Shown here piece after piece: positions 42,320 through 51,057 of a DNA stretch of 63,242 bases. Source of the DNA: Sabulitectum sp964571965 (lineage in GTDB: Bacteria; Fermentibacterota; Fermentibacteria; Fermentibacterales; JCC-6); the NCBI GenBank assembly GCA_964571965.1, contig CAZNFQ010000004.1, positions 1 to 63,242 on the forward strand. The letters run 5' to 3'. The position numbers and the translations under genes are program-made. The notes beneath the pieces were generated by a model. It worked only from the letters and a program-made list of their open reading frames with translations, was not told where the DNA came from and did no database searches. Every line of letters begins with the position of its first letter. Within the stretch, counting starts at the first letter, position 1.

Positions 42320-42986
42320 AGATTACCTCCTTGCCCTGAATAATACTTTCATCTTCAGGTTTTCGAAAGCACACCACGGCTGCAGCCGGTTCCTTTACGC
42401 CGGCATCCTCAAGAACCGCAATACATTCCAGCATAGTTGCACCTGTGGTCATCACATCGTCAAGGACCCAGATCCTGCCCGGTTGTTCCGGTCTGCCCGA
42501 AAGATAAAATTTTCCCCTTATGTTGGCGGCTCTTTCTTCGGCTGTGAGACCCACCTGGGAATCGCCTTTCTTCCTTCTCAAAAGGTTCACGCAGACTGCC
42601 CCGGTGGCTTTGGTCACGGCCCTTGCAATGAGTTCCGTCTGGTTGTATCCCCTTTTCCTTATTCGACTTGAAGTGGTTGGAACCGGTATGACCACATCAC
42701 CCCTGCCGGGAACCCTCCTCCAGGCGGCAATGGATAGGGCGGCGATCACCGGGGCCAGCTTCCTCTCTCCGCCGAATTTCAGCCTGATGATCAGTTCTCG
42801 GGGAATTCCCGCGTGATGGAAGCCTGTGAGCACACTTTTTCCGTGAATCACCCTCTCGCCGTCAGGATAGATCCTTATGGCGCACCAGGGGCAGAGAACG
42901 GGTCCTTGAGGCTCCACGGAAGCTCCGCAGCCGGGGCATACGCCCCGGAAGAACCTCAGGAAGGCTTGTTTCTTGAATAAAGCCAT
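42306..42986 (-). CDS. ComF-family phosphoribosyltransferase-like protein
   Basis: A 226-residue ComF protein: N-terminal zinc ribbon CPGCGASVEPQGPVLCPWC (18-36) followed by a type I PRTase fold with the PRPP-binding motif WVLDDVMTTGATM (about 172-184) and VIPVPTTSSRIRKRGYNQ (about 100-117, the family hallmark). ComF helps DNA uptake in transformable bacteria; in many genomes its role is unknown. No ComEA/ComEC gene is in the window. ATG at 42986, overlapping the end of lgt by about 30 bases. Confidence 0.92.
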   Translation of the reverse strand: MALFKKQAFLRFFRGVCPGCGASVEPQGPVLCPWCAIRIYPDGERVIHGKSVLTGFHHAGIPRELIIRLKFGGERKLAPVIAALSIAAWRRVPGRGDVVIPVPTTSSRIRKRGYNQTELIARAVTKATGAVCVNLLRRKKGDSQVGLTAEERAANIRGKFYLSGRPEQPGRIWVLDDVMTTGATMLECIAVLEDAGVKEPAAAVVCFRKPEDESIIQGKEVIYGGV

Positions 42987-43762
42987 GCACCCAGACCGAT
43001 GGAAACAGCTATCATCACCAGACTGATAAGCTGATTATCGGTCATTCCAGGTCTTCCCGCAAAATAACTGTAACCCAATACTGCGCTTGGTTCATGGTCG
43101 AAATACCTGAACTCCTCCATGCCGAATCGGGTGGCACCGTATAAACCTGTAAAGAGGGCGAATATCAAGCCGGGGAAATGCTTTCTTCTGTCCGCCGCCA
43201 GAAGAATGAGAAGGATCAGAAGCCCCCCTGCGGAGCTGTAAAGCTGCGTTGGGTGGATTGCCGTATTACCGAATATGGAGTAGGGAAGAGAACCCGGCGG
43301 GAAAGTAACCCCCAGGGAGCACGAAGTGCTTGAACCGAAACAGCAGCCGTTCAGAAAACAGCCTATGCGTGTGATGAAGATACCAAGGGCGAAGGAAGGT
43401 ATAACCGCATCTGCAAAACTCCATACCGCCCACTTCTTTTTTATTATCCATGTAAAACCGGTTATCATGGCAAGAATGACTCCGCCAAGCATACTCAGAC
43501 CGTACAGACCGTTCCAGAAGGCCACTATGGCCAGTGGATCCCCTGCATACTGCTCCATATGGGTAACTACATAAAAAGCCCTGGAGCCCACTATGGCCGC
43601 AACCATTATCCAGATACTGAGGTTGACCGTATCATCTGAGGGGATCCCCAGCTTCTCGGCTCTCCTGGAAGCCAGCCTGACTCCCAGGAGAAAAGATATG
43701 GCAAGCATCAGACCATAGCTGTTCACAGGCAGTGAACCTATTTTGAAAAGGATAGGGTGCAT
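42956..43762 (-). CDS. lgt: Prolipoprotein diacylglyceryl transferase
   Basis: Inner-membrane enzyme that transfers diacylglycerol to the lipobox cysteine of prolipoproteins. The 268 residues contain about seven membrane helices and the Lgt signature ITRIGCFLNGCCFGSSTS (about 140-157), with HPTQLYSS later. N-terminal NSYGLMLAISFLLG matches the conserved YGLm segment. Length is normal. ATG at 43762 with AAGGA just upstream. Cooperates with lspA (29028-29513); predicted substrate in the window: the lipoprotein at 49127-49930. It lies 65 bases after rodA. Confidence 0.96.
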   Translation of the reverse strand: MHPILFKIGSLPVNSYGLMLAISFLLGVRLASRRAEKLGIPSDDTVNLSIWIMVAAIVGSRAFYVVTHMEQYAGDPLAIVAFWNGLYGLSMLGGVILAMITGFTWIIKKKWAVWSFADAVIPSFALGIFITRIGCFLNGCCFGSSTSCSLGVTFPPGSLPYSIFGNTAIHPTQLYSSAGGLLILLILLAADRRKHFPGLIFALFTGLYGATRFGMEEFRYFDHEPSAVLGYSYFAGRPGMTDNQLISLVMIAVSIGLGAWLYSRNKPS

Positions 43763-43827
43763 TTTTCCTTCTTCTCTGTTTTGTGTGAACTCAGGAACGG
43801 CTAAGATAATGAAGCGGTTACCCTCTG

Positions 43828-45021
43828 TCAGTAACTTCTCCAGTTGCGGATAACGTTAAGGGCAAGCCCCATGAGCAGCATCTCCATCAGTATGTGGCTG
43901 CCCCCGTAAGTTATCAAAGGCAGCGGAAGACCGGTGACAGGCATCATCCCCAGGGTCATTCCGATGTTCACCACCACGTGGATGAGAAGGAAAACGGCTG
44001 CACCTGCTCCAGTCATTGAGTTGAATGGATTCATGGACCGTCTTGCACCCGCCAGACACCTCCACGCAAGAAGGGCATAAAGGATCAGGAGATAAATACC
44101 ACCTGCGAATCCCCATTCCTCCGCCCAGACGGAAAAAACGAAATCCGTGTGCCTGGCCGGCAGGAAAGCAAGCTCGTTCTGGCTGCCCTGGAGGAAACCC
44201 TGTCCGGTCAAACCCCCTGAGCCGATTGCCACTCTGGACTGAATAACGTTCCAGCCTGCACCGTAAGGGTCTGATTCAGGGTTCATGAAGGTGGTAAGTC
44301 TGGACTGCTGATAGGGTCTCAGAAGATTCCAGACAGCAGGTGTGGAAGCGGCAATGACGCTGGTGAGTACAAGGAAGAAGACCCATCTTCTGGGCCTTGC
44401 TCCAGAACGGTAGAGAACGAGGCAGAGAACAGCGGTGAAAGCAAGCCAGCTTAAAAAATGAATGGACGAAAGAGCGGCGAACAACGGGCTGAGAAAAAGA
44501 AATATCCAGCCGAAGCCGAAACCGGCCCAGTAGATCATGCCGAATATGATCATGACCATTGCCACGGCGGTTCCCAGATCGGGTTCAAGAAGAGTAAGGA
44601 CCGTGAGTATTCCGGCGGTGAAGAGAAACAGGGGAACACCTCCCCTGGAAGAACCCCTGCGTATTGCAGGAAGCCATCTTGCCGTGAGAATGATAACCGT
44701 AAATTTGGCAATCTCGGATGCCTGTATGTTGAGAGGGCCTATCTGCAGCCATCTGCCTGCGGGACCGGAACCGAAAAATACCGTAAGGATCAGAAGGATC
44801 AGGGCGGCGACATACAGAAACGGTATGGATTCCTCCACTATTCTCAGGGGAAAAAGCGAAGCGAAGTAAAACAGCACAAGACCTGCTGCAACGTAGAAAA
44901 GCTGATGATAAAAGAGAGAGTGATCAGAACCTGCGGCTGAATAGACGGTGATAAGCCCTGTAACCACCAGCAGGCCGAAGGAAAAAACGAATATCCAGTC
45001 TGTTTTCTCCCGGTGTCTCAC
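43828..45021 (-). CDS. rodA: Rod-shape peptidoglycan glycosyltransferase RodA
   Basis: SEDS-family polymerase of the elongasome that works with PBP2. The 397-residue protein has about ten membrane helices. Landmarks are GPLNIQASEIAKFTVIIL (about 95-112), VALEPDLGTA-type LLEPDLGTAVAM, FLPARHTDFVFSVWAEEWGF and a terminal GLPLPLITYGGSH, all typical of RodA/FtsW; position after mrdA identifies it as RodA. The GTG start at 45021 is in a GTGA overlap with mrdA, GGAG five bases upstream. Full length. Confidence 0.95.
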   Translation of the reverse strand: MRHREKTDWIFVFSFGLLVVTGLITVYSAAGSDHSLFYHQLFYVAAGLVLFYFASLFPLRIVEESIPFLYVAALILLILTVFFGSGPAGRWLQIGPLNIQASEIAKFTVIILTARWLPAIRRGSSRGGVPLFLFTAGILTVLTLLEPDLGTAVAMVMIIFGMIYWAGFGFGWIFLFLSPLFAALSSIHFLSWLAFTAVLCLVLYRSGARPRRWVFFLVLTSVIAASTPAVWNLLRPYQQSRLTTFMNPESDPYGAGWNVIQSRVAIGSGGLTGQGFLQGSQNELAFLPARHTDFVFSVWAEEWGFAGGIYLLILYALLAWRCLAGARRSMNPFNSMTGAGAAVFLLIHVVVNIGMTLGMMPVTGLPLPLITYGGSHILMEMLLMGLALNVIRNWRSY

Positions 45022-46730
45022 TGGTACTCCTCGATGAGATACTGAACGATCCCGGCGGCAACAGGCCCTGCAACAAGACTGCCGTGGCCGCCGTTCTCTA
45101 TTATTACCGCGAAGGCGGCGGGAACGGGTTCGGCAAGGTAACCTGTAACCCAGGCATGGTCATCCCCCGATGAGTTCTCGGCGGTTCCCGACTTGCCGGC
45201 TACGTTTTCCGGAAGGTGGCCCATGGTGCTGTGAAGAGTGCCGTTGCTTCCGTGAACCGCCAGTAACATTCCTTCTCTGACCGTTTCAAGGTTTTCCGGG
45301 GAAACACACCGTTCCCAGGGGGCGTTTGAGACCTCCTGCCCTTGAATCAGTCTAAGGGGTGGAGTTTCGAACCCTGACGCGATCAGAGCCGATGTTACGG
45401 CAACCTGAAGGGGTGTTGCAAGAAGTTCGCCCTGGCCTATGGATGCTATCATGAGGTTTCCCAGCCCCCATCCTCCCTGTCCGAAGGCGGAATTCAGGAA
45501 CTCCCTGTCAGGGACCAGGCCCTCCGCTTCAGCGGGAAGTATGTCCGTGATCCTGCTGCCCATTCCGAACTTCCCGGCAAAGGAAGCAAGATCGTCCACA
45601 TCTCCCTCCATGCTGGTTCTGTAGAAATATGTGTCACAGGACTGAGCAAGGGCCTGAACGATATTGAGACGGCCATGGGTAGTCCAGCACCGGAAAACGC
45701 TTCCGGCAAAGCGGAAGGTACCGTAGCAGGGATCAGGCATGTAGTTTCTGTCAACTATTCCCGACTCCAGCAGCCAGCATGCGGAAACAGTCTTGAATGT
45801 GGAACCCGGTGGATAAGCAGTTGCCCATGACCTGTTCAAGAGGGGTTTTAAAGTGTCTGCCAGAATTCCATTCCAGTCTTCCGAGGAAATCCCTCCAACG
45901 AACAGATTGGTATCGTATCCGGGAACGGATGACAAACACAGGATCTCTCCGGTTTCGTAGTTCAGTACCACTGCCGCACCGGGATGACCGGTGGCGAGAA
46001 TCAGCGAGTCCGATGCAAGCTGAAGACCGGCATCTATAGTAAGGGCAAGCATCTCTCCGGGAACGGGAGACACCTCTCCCCCCTCGAATTTTTCCACCAC
46101 TCTTCCATATGCATCCACCACTTCCCTGGTGACGCCGTGCTCTCCTGTTAGCTCCTCGTCGAAAATCCTCTCAAGCCCGGTTCTTCCAACTATCTCTCCC
46201 TCGAATACGCGGGTACTGTCTGCCAGTCCAACATAGCCGATGAGATGACAGAATGCCGCTCCCAGAGGGTACCTTCTCCTGGGAAGAACCTGCACTGTAA
46301 CACCCCCGAGCCTGTAAAGATTGTCCGCTATCCTGCCTGCATCAGTAACCTGAAGACCGCTTTCGATCACCGTTGATCTGAAGGGATTCACCGCAGCGGC
46401 TGTAAGCCTCTCTTCCAGTACTTCCCGGTCCATTCTGAGGAGTTCACTGAGAAGGCTGGCGTTTGCGGAGTCGAATTCGGCACTTACCAGAGAAACAGTG
46501 AACGAAGGCTGGTTATCTGCAAGCACTATGCCGTTCCTGTCAGTAATGATTCCCCTTGGCGCCTGGGTTATCACCGATCTGATGTGGTTCCTTGAAGAGA
46601 GTTCTCTGTAGTAATCACCCTTCAATACCTGAAGCTCGAAAAGCCGCACCGCCAGCACAAAAAAAAGGATTGCGATCACTGCCATGACCGACCGGTATGG
46701 TCGAACGGTGAGATTTGCTTCCGCCTTCAT
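45018..46730 (-). CDS. mrdA: Penicillin-binding protein 2 (elongasome transpeptidase)
   Basis: Class B PBP crosslinking lateral-wall peptidoglycan. The 570 residues comprise a single N-terminal transmembrane helix (about 13-33), a pedestal/dimerisation domain, and the transpeptidase with nucleophile S310 in PPGSTFKT, SCD at 364-366 (in AQSCDTYFY) and KSGTA at 513-517. All active-site motifs are present. The gene lies between mreD and rodA with four-base overlaps on both sides. ATG at 46730. Confidence 0.96.
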   Translation of the reverse strand: MKAEANLTVRPYRSVMAVIAILFFVLAVRLFELQVLKGDYYRELSSRNHIRSVITQAPRGIITDRNGIVLADNQPSFTVSLVSAEFDSANASLLSELLRMDREVLEERLTAAAVNPFRSTVIESGLQVTDAGRIADNLYRLGGVTVQVLPRRRYPLGAAFCHLIGYVGLADSTRVFEGEIVGRTGLERIFDEELTGEHGVTREVVDAYGRVVEKFEGGEVSPVPGEMLALTIDAGLQLASDSLILATGHPGAAVVLNYETGEILCLSSVPGYDTNLFVGGISSEDWNGILADTLKPLLNRSWATAYPPGSTFKTVSACWLLESGIVDRNYMPDPCYGTFRFAGSVFRCWTTHGRLNIVQALAQSCDTYFYRTSMEGDVDDLASFAGKFGMGSRITDILPAEAEGLVPDREFLNSAFGQGGWGLGNLMIASIGQGELLATPLQVAVTSALIASGFETPPLRLIQGQEVSNAPWERCVSPENLETVREGMLLAVHGSNGTLHSTMGHLPENVAGKSGTAENSSGDDHAWVTGYLAEPVPAAFAVIIENGGHGSLVAGPVAAGIVQYLIEEYQ

Positions 46731-47212
46731 CTATCCACCGGTTCTGCAATTCTCCCGGTAAACAACAGGGGAAATGTAAGATAAACGAGAATGGGAAGAA
46801 TTATTCTGGGAAGGATCAGGACGGTTGAAACACTGAAGCCGCTTCCCGGGGGGGAAGAGGCCAGGAGAATGAAGAACAGGTCCGTGAAAACGGAAGCGGT
46901 GAGGGCACCTGCAACGAAGGTCATTTTCACGGCACCGGTGGTTATCTCCAGCAGCCACCTTGAAAGGGCAATTCCAAGGAGCATGGCCAGGGATGTTGTT
47001 CCAGGCGTCTGGTGAAGAAGAAGGTCCAGGGCAAAACCACTCCAGAATGCTCCCTCTATGGACCAGTAGTCTTCTCGGGATATGCTCAGGTAGACAAGTA
47101 CGGGAACAAGAACGGCAGGGGCGATCAATACCCTCCCGAAAGTCACCTCCATGAGGAACTGGATCAGAACCCCTGCGGCAACGATCAGCCACCCTGACAA
47201 CCTGCGGCTCAT
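46727..47212 (-). CDS. mreD: Rod shape-determining protein MreD
   Basis: A 161-residue membrane protein with about five hydrophobic helices, including DYWSIEGAFWSGFALDLL (typical MreD) and SLAMLLGIALSRWLL. MreD links MreC and PBP2 in the elongation complex. Sequence conservation is low in this family, so the call leans on its place between mreC and mrdA. ATG at 47212 shares bases with the mreC stop (TAATG). Overlaps mrdA by four bases. Confidence 0.9.
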   Translation of the reverse strand: MSRRLSGWLIVAAGVLIQFLMEVTFGRVLIAPAVLVPVLVYLSISREDYWSIEGAFWSGFALDLLLHQTPGTTSLAMLLGIALSRWLLEITTGAVKMTFVAGALTASVFTDLFFILLASSPPGSGFSVSTVLILPRIILPILVYLTFPLLFTGRIAEPVDR

Positions 47213-47946
47213 TATTCCATTTCCTCTATGAGAACCAGTACCTCGTTAACCCTGTCGAAATCCACCGCAGGTTCCACGGAAAGGGAAAGATCCAGTCCCG
47301 GATCACCAGTTGAAACCTCTGAAACACGGCCCACCACTATCCCCTCGGGATAAACGCCTCCGAATCTGCTTGTGAGAACGGTTTCACCGGTCCGGGGTTC
47401 AGAGGAACTGTCCACGTATTCAAGAACCAGTTCTCCTCTGGAATCTGAACTGAGAATTCCCAGTGAACCGCTCTGAGAAGTTATGCAGCTCACCTTTATG
47501 GCCGGGCTTGTTATGGGCACCACTGTGCTGTTCAGGGGTTCTGCACGGGTTACTATTCCCACAAGACCTCGACTGGTTATACACACTGCACCATTGTAAA
47601 TACCCTGCTCGGTTCCTCTGTCTATGATAAGGTCTCCGCGGACAAGCCCTTCGGACCGGTACATCACTCTGCCTACCACAGCAGTGACGTCGGGCATTCT
47701 GGTATAGCTCAGCATGGACCGGTACAGTCTGCTCTTTGCCGCCATTTCCCTTAGCTCGGCGTTCTCCAGCATGAGCTTCACCGAAAGGGAGAGATAATCG
47801 GAATCCTCTTCCACCGGCGGAAAGAAAAGTGAGGCGAATCGGCTGCCGAGAACTGCTCCTCCGATTCCCAGCAGGGGCGGTCCAAGCATGATGAGCGCCA
47901 GGGAAGCAATGATGTTCCATATGAGTCTTTTACTGCTGTTTTTCAT
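47212..47946 (-). CDS. mreC: Rod shape-determining protein MreC
   Basis: A 244-residue bitopic inner-membrane protein: one N-terminal hydrophobic helix (about 9-33), a coiled coil (about 45-70), then a periplasmic beta domain with TAVVGRVMYRSEGLVRGDLIIDRG and GLVGIVTRAEP, the MreC signature. It scaffolds PBP2 and RodA. ATG at 47946, two bases after mreB. Normal length. Confidence 0.94.
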   Translation of the reverse strand: MKNSSKRLIWNIIASLALIMLGPPLLGIGGAVLGSRFASLFFPPVEEDSDYLSLSVKLMLENAELREMAAKSRLYRSMLSYTRMPDVTAVVGRVMYRSEGLVRGDLIIDRGTEQGIYNGAVCITSRGLVGIVTRAEPLNSTVVPITSPAIKVSCITSQSGSLGILSSDSRGELVLEYVDSSSEPRTGETVLTSRFGGVYPEGIVVGRVSEVSTGDPGLDLSLSVEPAVDFDRVNEVLVLIEEME

Positions 47947-47948
47947 TT

Positions 47949-49007
47949 TCAGTCAATGAGGAGCTTGCGGTACCTGTAGAGATCGGAAAGGATGATTCCA
48001 GCACCGAGAACGGTACAGGATACCGGATTATCCGCTATGCGTATGGGCAAACTTGTTTCCCTGGAAAGAAGCTGGTCCAGCCCCTTGAGCAAAGCTCCGC
48101 CTCCGGTGAGGACAATACCCCTGTTAACAATGTCCCTGCCAAGTTCCGGCGGAGTTTTCTCAAGCCCCTGCTGCACCGCCTGGATTATTGCGTTAACCGG
48201 CTGCTGCAGCGCCGACCTTATCTGGGAAGCCTTTACGTTGTAGGTCTTCGGTACACCGTAAGTGGCATCCATCCCGCTGACCTCTGCCTCCCTGATGTCA
48301 TCCTCCAGCATTGAACCGAGCTCTATTTTCACCATTTCCGCGGTACGCTCTCCTATGAGCAGATAAGCGGTTCTCTTCATGTAGTTGATTATCGCCTCGT
48401 TCATCTCGTCGCCGCCTACCCTTATGGAGCTGTCCGCAGCTATGGAATTAAGGCTTATAACGGCAACCTCGGTGGTTCCCCCGCCTATGTCAACTATCAT
48501 GTTGCCCACTGCGGCCTCTACGGGAATTCCAACTCCCACAGCTGCGGCCAGTGGTTCCGGAACGAGAAGAACTTCCCTGGCCCCTGCCCTCTCCAGCGAT
48601 GTCCTGACGGCGTTGATCTCCACCTCGGTGATTCCGCTGGGAACGCATACGAGAACCCTTGGCCGCATGGAGAACCTCTTGGTCTGAGACTGCTCGAAGA
48701 ACCTCCTGAGCATTGCCATGGTAGCTGTGGCTTCTTTGATGACCCCGTCTTTGAGAGGTCTGATCACTGATATATCACGGCCTGTTCTTCCCAGCATGGA
48801 TTTTGCTTCGGTACCAACGGCAATAACGTTCTCGGTATCCCGCTCTATGGCTATTACGCTTGGCTCTTCGAGGACTATGCCCCGATCGAGCTGGTAAATG
48901 ATGGTATTGGCAGTGCCCAGGTCGATGGCCATTGCTGAGGAAAAGAAACCAGTGGATGATCCTCCCCCGGACGAAAACAACCTGTCTATAAAGCCTTTTA
49001 TTCCCAT
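47949..49007 (-). CDS. mreB: Rod shape-determining actin-like protein MreB
   Basis: Actin-like ATPase forming membrane-bound filaments that organise cell elongation. The 352 residues show AIDLGTANTIIY (about 28-39, phosphate 1), VVSIPSGITEVE-type CVPSGITEVE, PEPLAAAVGVGIPV, VDIGGGTTEVAVISL (phosphate 2) and GIVLTGGGALLKGLD (adenosine motif). The N-terminal extension MGIKGFIDRLF is probably the amphipathic membrane-binding helix. ATG at 49007. First gene of the shape operon, with a promoter candidate at 49058-49086. Confidence 0.97.
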   Translation of the reverse strand: MGIKGFIDRLFSSGGGSSTGFFSSAMAIDLGTANTIIYQLDRGIVLEEPSVIAIERDTENVIAVGTEAKSMLGRTGRDISVIRPLKDGVIKEATATMAMLRRFFEQSQTKRFSMRPRVLVCVPSGITEVEINAVRTSLERAGAREVLLVPEPLAAAVGVGIPVEAAVGNMIVDIGGGTTEVAVISLNSIAADSSIRVGGDEMNEAIINYMKRTAYLLIGERTAEMVKIELGSMLEDDIREAEVSGMDATYGVPKTYNVKASQIRSALQQPVNAIIQAVQQGLEKTPPELGRDIVNRGIVLTGGGALLKGLDQLLSRETSLPIRIADNPVSCTVLGAGIILSDLYRYRKLLID

Positions 49008-49057
49008 TATGCCCCCTGGCTGGATAGTCAGAACTCATTTCTGATGGTAACGCAGGC

Positions 49058-49086
49058 TATATACAAAACTGCAAGGCAATTGAAAA
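49058..49086 (-). promoter_or_regulatory. Possible sigma70-type promoter of the mre operon
   Basis: On the minus strand TTTTCA, a 17-base spacer and TATATA (four of six matches each) lie 51 bases before the mreB ATG, in a 119-base AT-richer gap. A small hairpin TACCC/GGGTA (49091-49105) just upstream could end the lipoprotein transcript, though only a weak T tract follows. Confidence 0.4.
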
Positions 49087-49126
49087 GCCTTACCCTCATA
49101 GGGTATTTTCAGTTAACTTGGGTCAG

Positions 49127-49930
49127 TTAACGGATGGGCAGAGATCGTGCGTATTCCCACGGGTACATGGGCTCAGCAAGGGTATCAGGTATTACGGGAA
49201 GGATGAGTTCCCAGTTCTGGCCGCCGGCTTCCACCTCGTCGAAAGAACGCAGTTTTGCAACTACGCTCAGGGAAGGAGAGGAGAAAAGCCATTCCATTGG
49301 CCATGCGCTGAAACTCTGGTGCCATGAAGCAGCGGTAACCTCCAGTCTTGTGTCTCCGGATTCCACAGCTGGGAAAATATCTCCCGGTTTCAGAGTGACT
49401 TCCATGGAACCGGTGCCGGAAACAAGATCCCATACGATGTTCCCGTCATTGCTCTCATGATAGGTTTCCGCCATTTCCCAGGAAACTGGAACCAGGGGAA
49501 AACCGGTTCTTATCAGGGAGATAACTGCGTTAACCCGAAGAAGGCCGTTGTTCACCGGCAGTCCGCCCGGGGAGAAAACGGCCGAAGTCCTTTGGGGATA
49601 ATAAAACATGAAACCGGTGGAATCACCGTTTAGAGACAGGAGAGGCGAGCCGTCAGGACCGCAGAAATCCGCCCTTATCCGCCCCATTGTACTGGATGCC
49701 AAAAGAATGAACGGACCGGAAAAAACCTGGTTCTCTCCCTGAAGCCTCGCTCTTCCCCTGAGAATGAAAGTGTCTGTGTTCTGCCACTTCCATGCTGCAG
49801 AAGCCGAATAGTCCGAAACAAGCTCTAACGGGTCCACGGTAATGTTACCGCAGGCGGCCAGGAGAAGAACAAACCCGATAAAGCCACTGGAAAACCGGGA
49901 ATCAGGCGCCGTATTTCTCCTCCAGAGCAA
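49127..49930 (-). CDS. Predicted outer-membrane lipoprotein (LolB/DUF4292-like)
   Basis: A 267-residue lipoprotein: a short signal with lipobox LAAC (24-27 in LLLAACG) implies lipidation of C27, then a mostly beta-strand protein (FILRGRARLQ, GFMFYYPQRTSAVF, LRVNAVISLIRTGFP). The overall pattern recalls LolB-fold or DUF4292 lipoproteins thought to carry lipids or lipoproteins; this is a by-eye impression. The start is TTG at 49930 with AAAGGA about four bases upstream, within the end of the preceding small gene. It lies upstream of mreB but is separated by 119 bases. Confidence 0.65.
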   Translation of the reverse strand: MLWRRNTAPDSRFSSGFIGFVLLLAACGNITVDPLELVSDYSASAAWKWQNTDTFILRGRARLQGENQVFSGPFILLASSTMGRIRADFCGPDGSPLLSLNGDSTGFMFYYPQRTSAVFSPGGLPVNNGLLRVNAVISLIRTGFPLVPVSWEMAETYHESNDGNIVWDLVSGTGSMEVTLKPGDIFPAVESGDTRLEVTAASWHQSFSAWPMEWLFSSPSLSVVAKLRSFDEVEAGGQNWELILPVIPDTLAEPMYPWEYARSLPIR

Positions 49931-50108
49931 TTATCCTTTTTTCGATGGAGAGTTCGTCACGGTACTGTTTTCTTCTTTTCAGAAGAGGCTGCTTCTTTGG
50001 TTCGGGAACCTTGCTGAGAAGGTTTTCAAGCATTCTCAGGGCTTTCTCCCTCTCACCATTCTTAGCGGTCTGATCTATCTGTTTAACAAGATCACTGAGT
50101 TTTGCCAT
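49902..50108 (-). CDS. Small basic helical protein
   Basis: A 68-residue, lysine- and arginine-rich helical protein starting MAKLSDLVKQIDQ and containing KALRMLENLLSKVPEPKKQ, a single TPR-like helical pair by appearance. No known family recognised. The frame opens earlier (50168), but the ATG at 50108 fits an overlap of about 17 bases with the PHP gene and has GGAAA/AGGAA before it. Its end overlaps the lipoprotein gene. Coding status rests on operon position and protein-like composition. Confidence 0.6.
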   Translation of the reverse strand: MAKLSDLVKQIDQTAKNGEREKALRMLENLLSKVPEPKKQPLLKRRKQYRDELSIEKRIIALEEKYGA

Positions 50109-50988
50109 TTGATTTCCTTTCCTTTCCTCTGCACAATTCCATGAATTCAGATACTTTTTCAGTATCAACTCCGAATGATCCGTCCCGCCAGCCGGGTAAC
50201 GGATGCTTTATTCCGTGAAAATCACTTCCACCAGTGAGAAAGAGCCTGCGTTTTTTTGCAGTTTCTTCCAGGAACGCGATCATTTTCCCGCTGTGTTCCG
50301 GATAATAGGCTTCCAGTCCGGAAAGACCTGAGTCGGCAAGTGAACCTATGACCGCACCCAGTTCCCTGTAACCGTCTGCGGGAATATACACAGGATGTGC
50401 AAGCACCGGCAGGCCTCCTGCCTGCCTGATTACTTCAATTGCTCTGTAGTCGCCGAGTCTGCTTCTTTCAACATACGCCGGTTTACCTGAACCGAGGTAA
50501 CGGTCGAAAACCTCCGATGATGATGAGGCAAACCCCCTTTTTACCATAACAGCAGCTATATGAGGCCTTCCCACCACAGAATCTCCCGCTTCAGCCTCTA
50601 CTTCCTCCATGGTGATATCGAAACCAAGTTCTCTGAATCGGCTTACTATTGCAGGGTTTCTCATCTGTCTGCCCTTAATGACGAAATCGAGGGCTCTCAT
50701 CAGCTCGGTATCCGGATCGAGAAGATCTTCAGGTGCAATGCCGGGGAAATAACCCAGGAGATGCGCTGAACCGCCGGAATGGAGATCCACGCTGAGCTCC
50801 ACTGCCGGAATGAAAAAAACACCATGTTCAAGGGAAGATCCTGAAGCGGCGGGGATACCTGCAAGGGTGTCATGATCCGCCAGGGCAAAACCGTCCAGAC
50901 CGGAAAAGGCAGCCTCCTCGACAAGCCTCTCGGGAGAAAGCCTGCCGTCTGAAGCCGTGCTGTGTACATGAAAATCACAAAACCCCAA
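50092..50988 (-). CDS. PHP-domain phosphoesterase (YciV/RNase AM-like)
   Basis: A 298-residue PHP-family metal-dependent phosphoesterase, related to nucleoside 3',5'-bisphosphate phosphatases. Metal ligands are evident: DFHVHSTASDG near the start, LADHDT, IPAVELSVD, VLAHPV and GGSDFHG near the C-terminus, i.e. the full PHP set. It probably works on nucleotide or RNA ends in the cytoplasm. An ATG at 51009 lacks a ribosome site; the TTG at 50988 is preceded by AAAGGAG at about five bases and is chosen. Divergent from the nucleotidyltransferase gene at 51058 with about 70 bases between the start codons. Confidence 0.9.
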   Translation of the reverse strand: MGFCDFHVHSTASDGRLSPERLVEEAAFSGLDGFALADHDTLAGIPAASGSSLEHGVFFIPAVELSVDLHSGGSAHLLGYFPGIAPEDLLDPDTELMRALDFVIKGRQMRNPAIVSRFRELGFDITMEEVEAEAGDSVVGRPHIAAVMVKRGFASSSSEVFDRYLGSGKPAYVERSRLGDYRAIEVIRQAGGLPVLAHPVYIPADGYRELGAVIGSLADSGLSGLEAYYPEHSGKMIAFLEETAKKRRLFLTGGSDFHGIKHPLPGWRDGSFGVDTEKVSEFMELCRGKERKSNGKTQ

Positions 50989-51057
50989 AAGCACTCCTTT
51001 CCGGAGCATGGAATATTATCATAGAGGTACAGGAGTACAACACCGGAAAGGACGGCA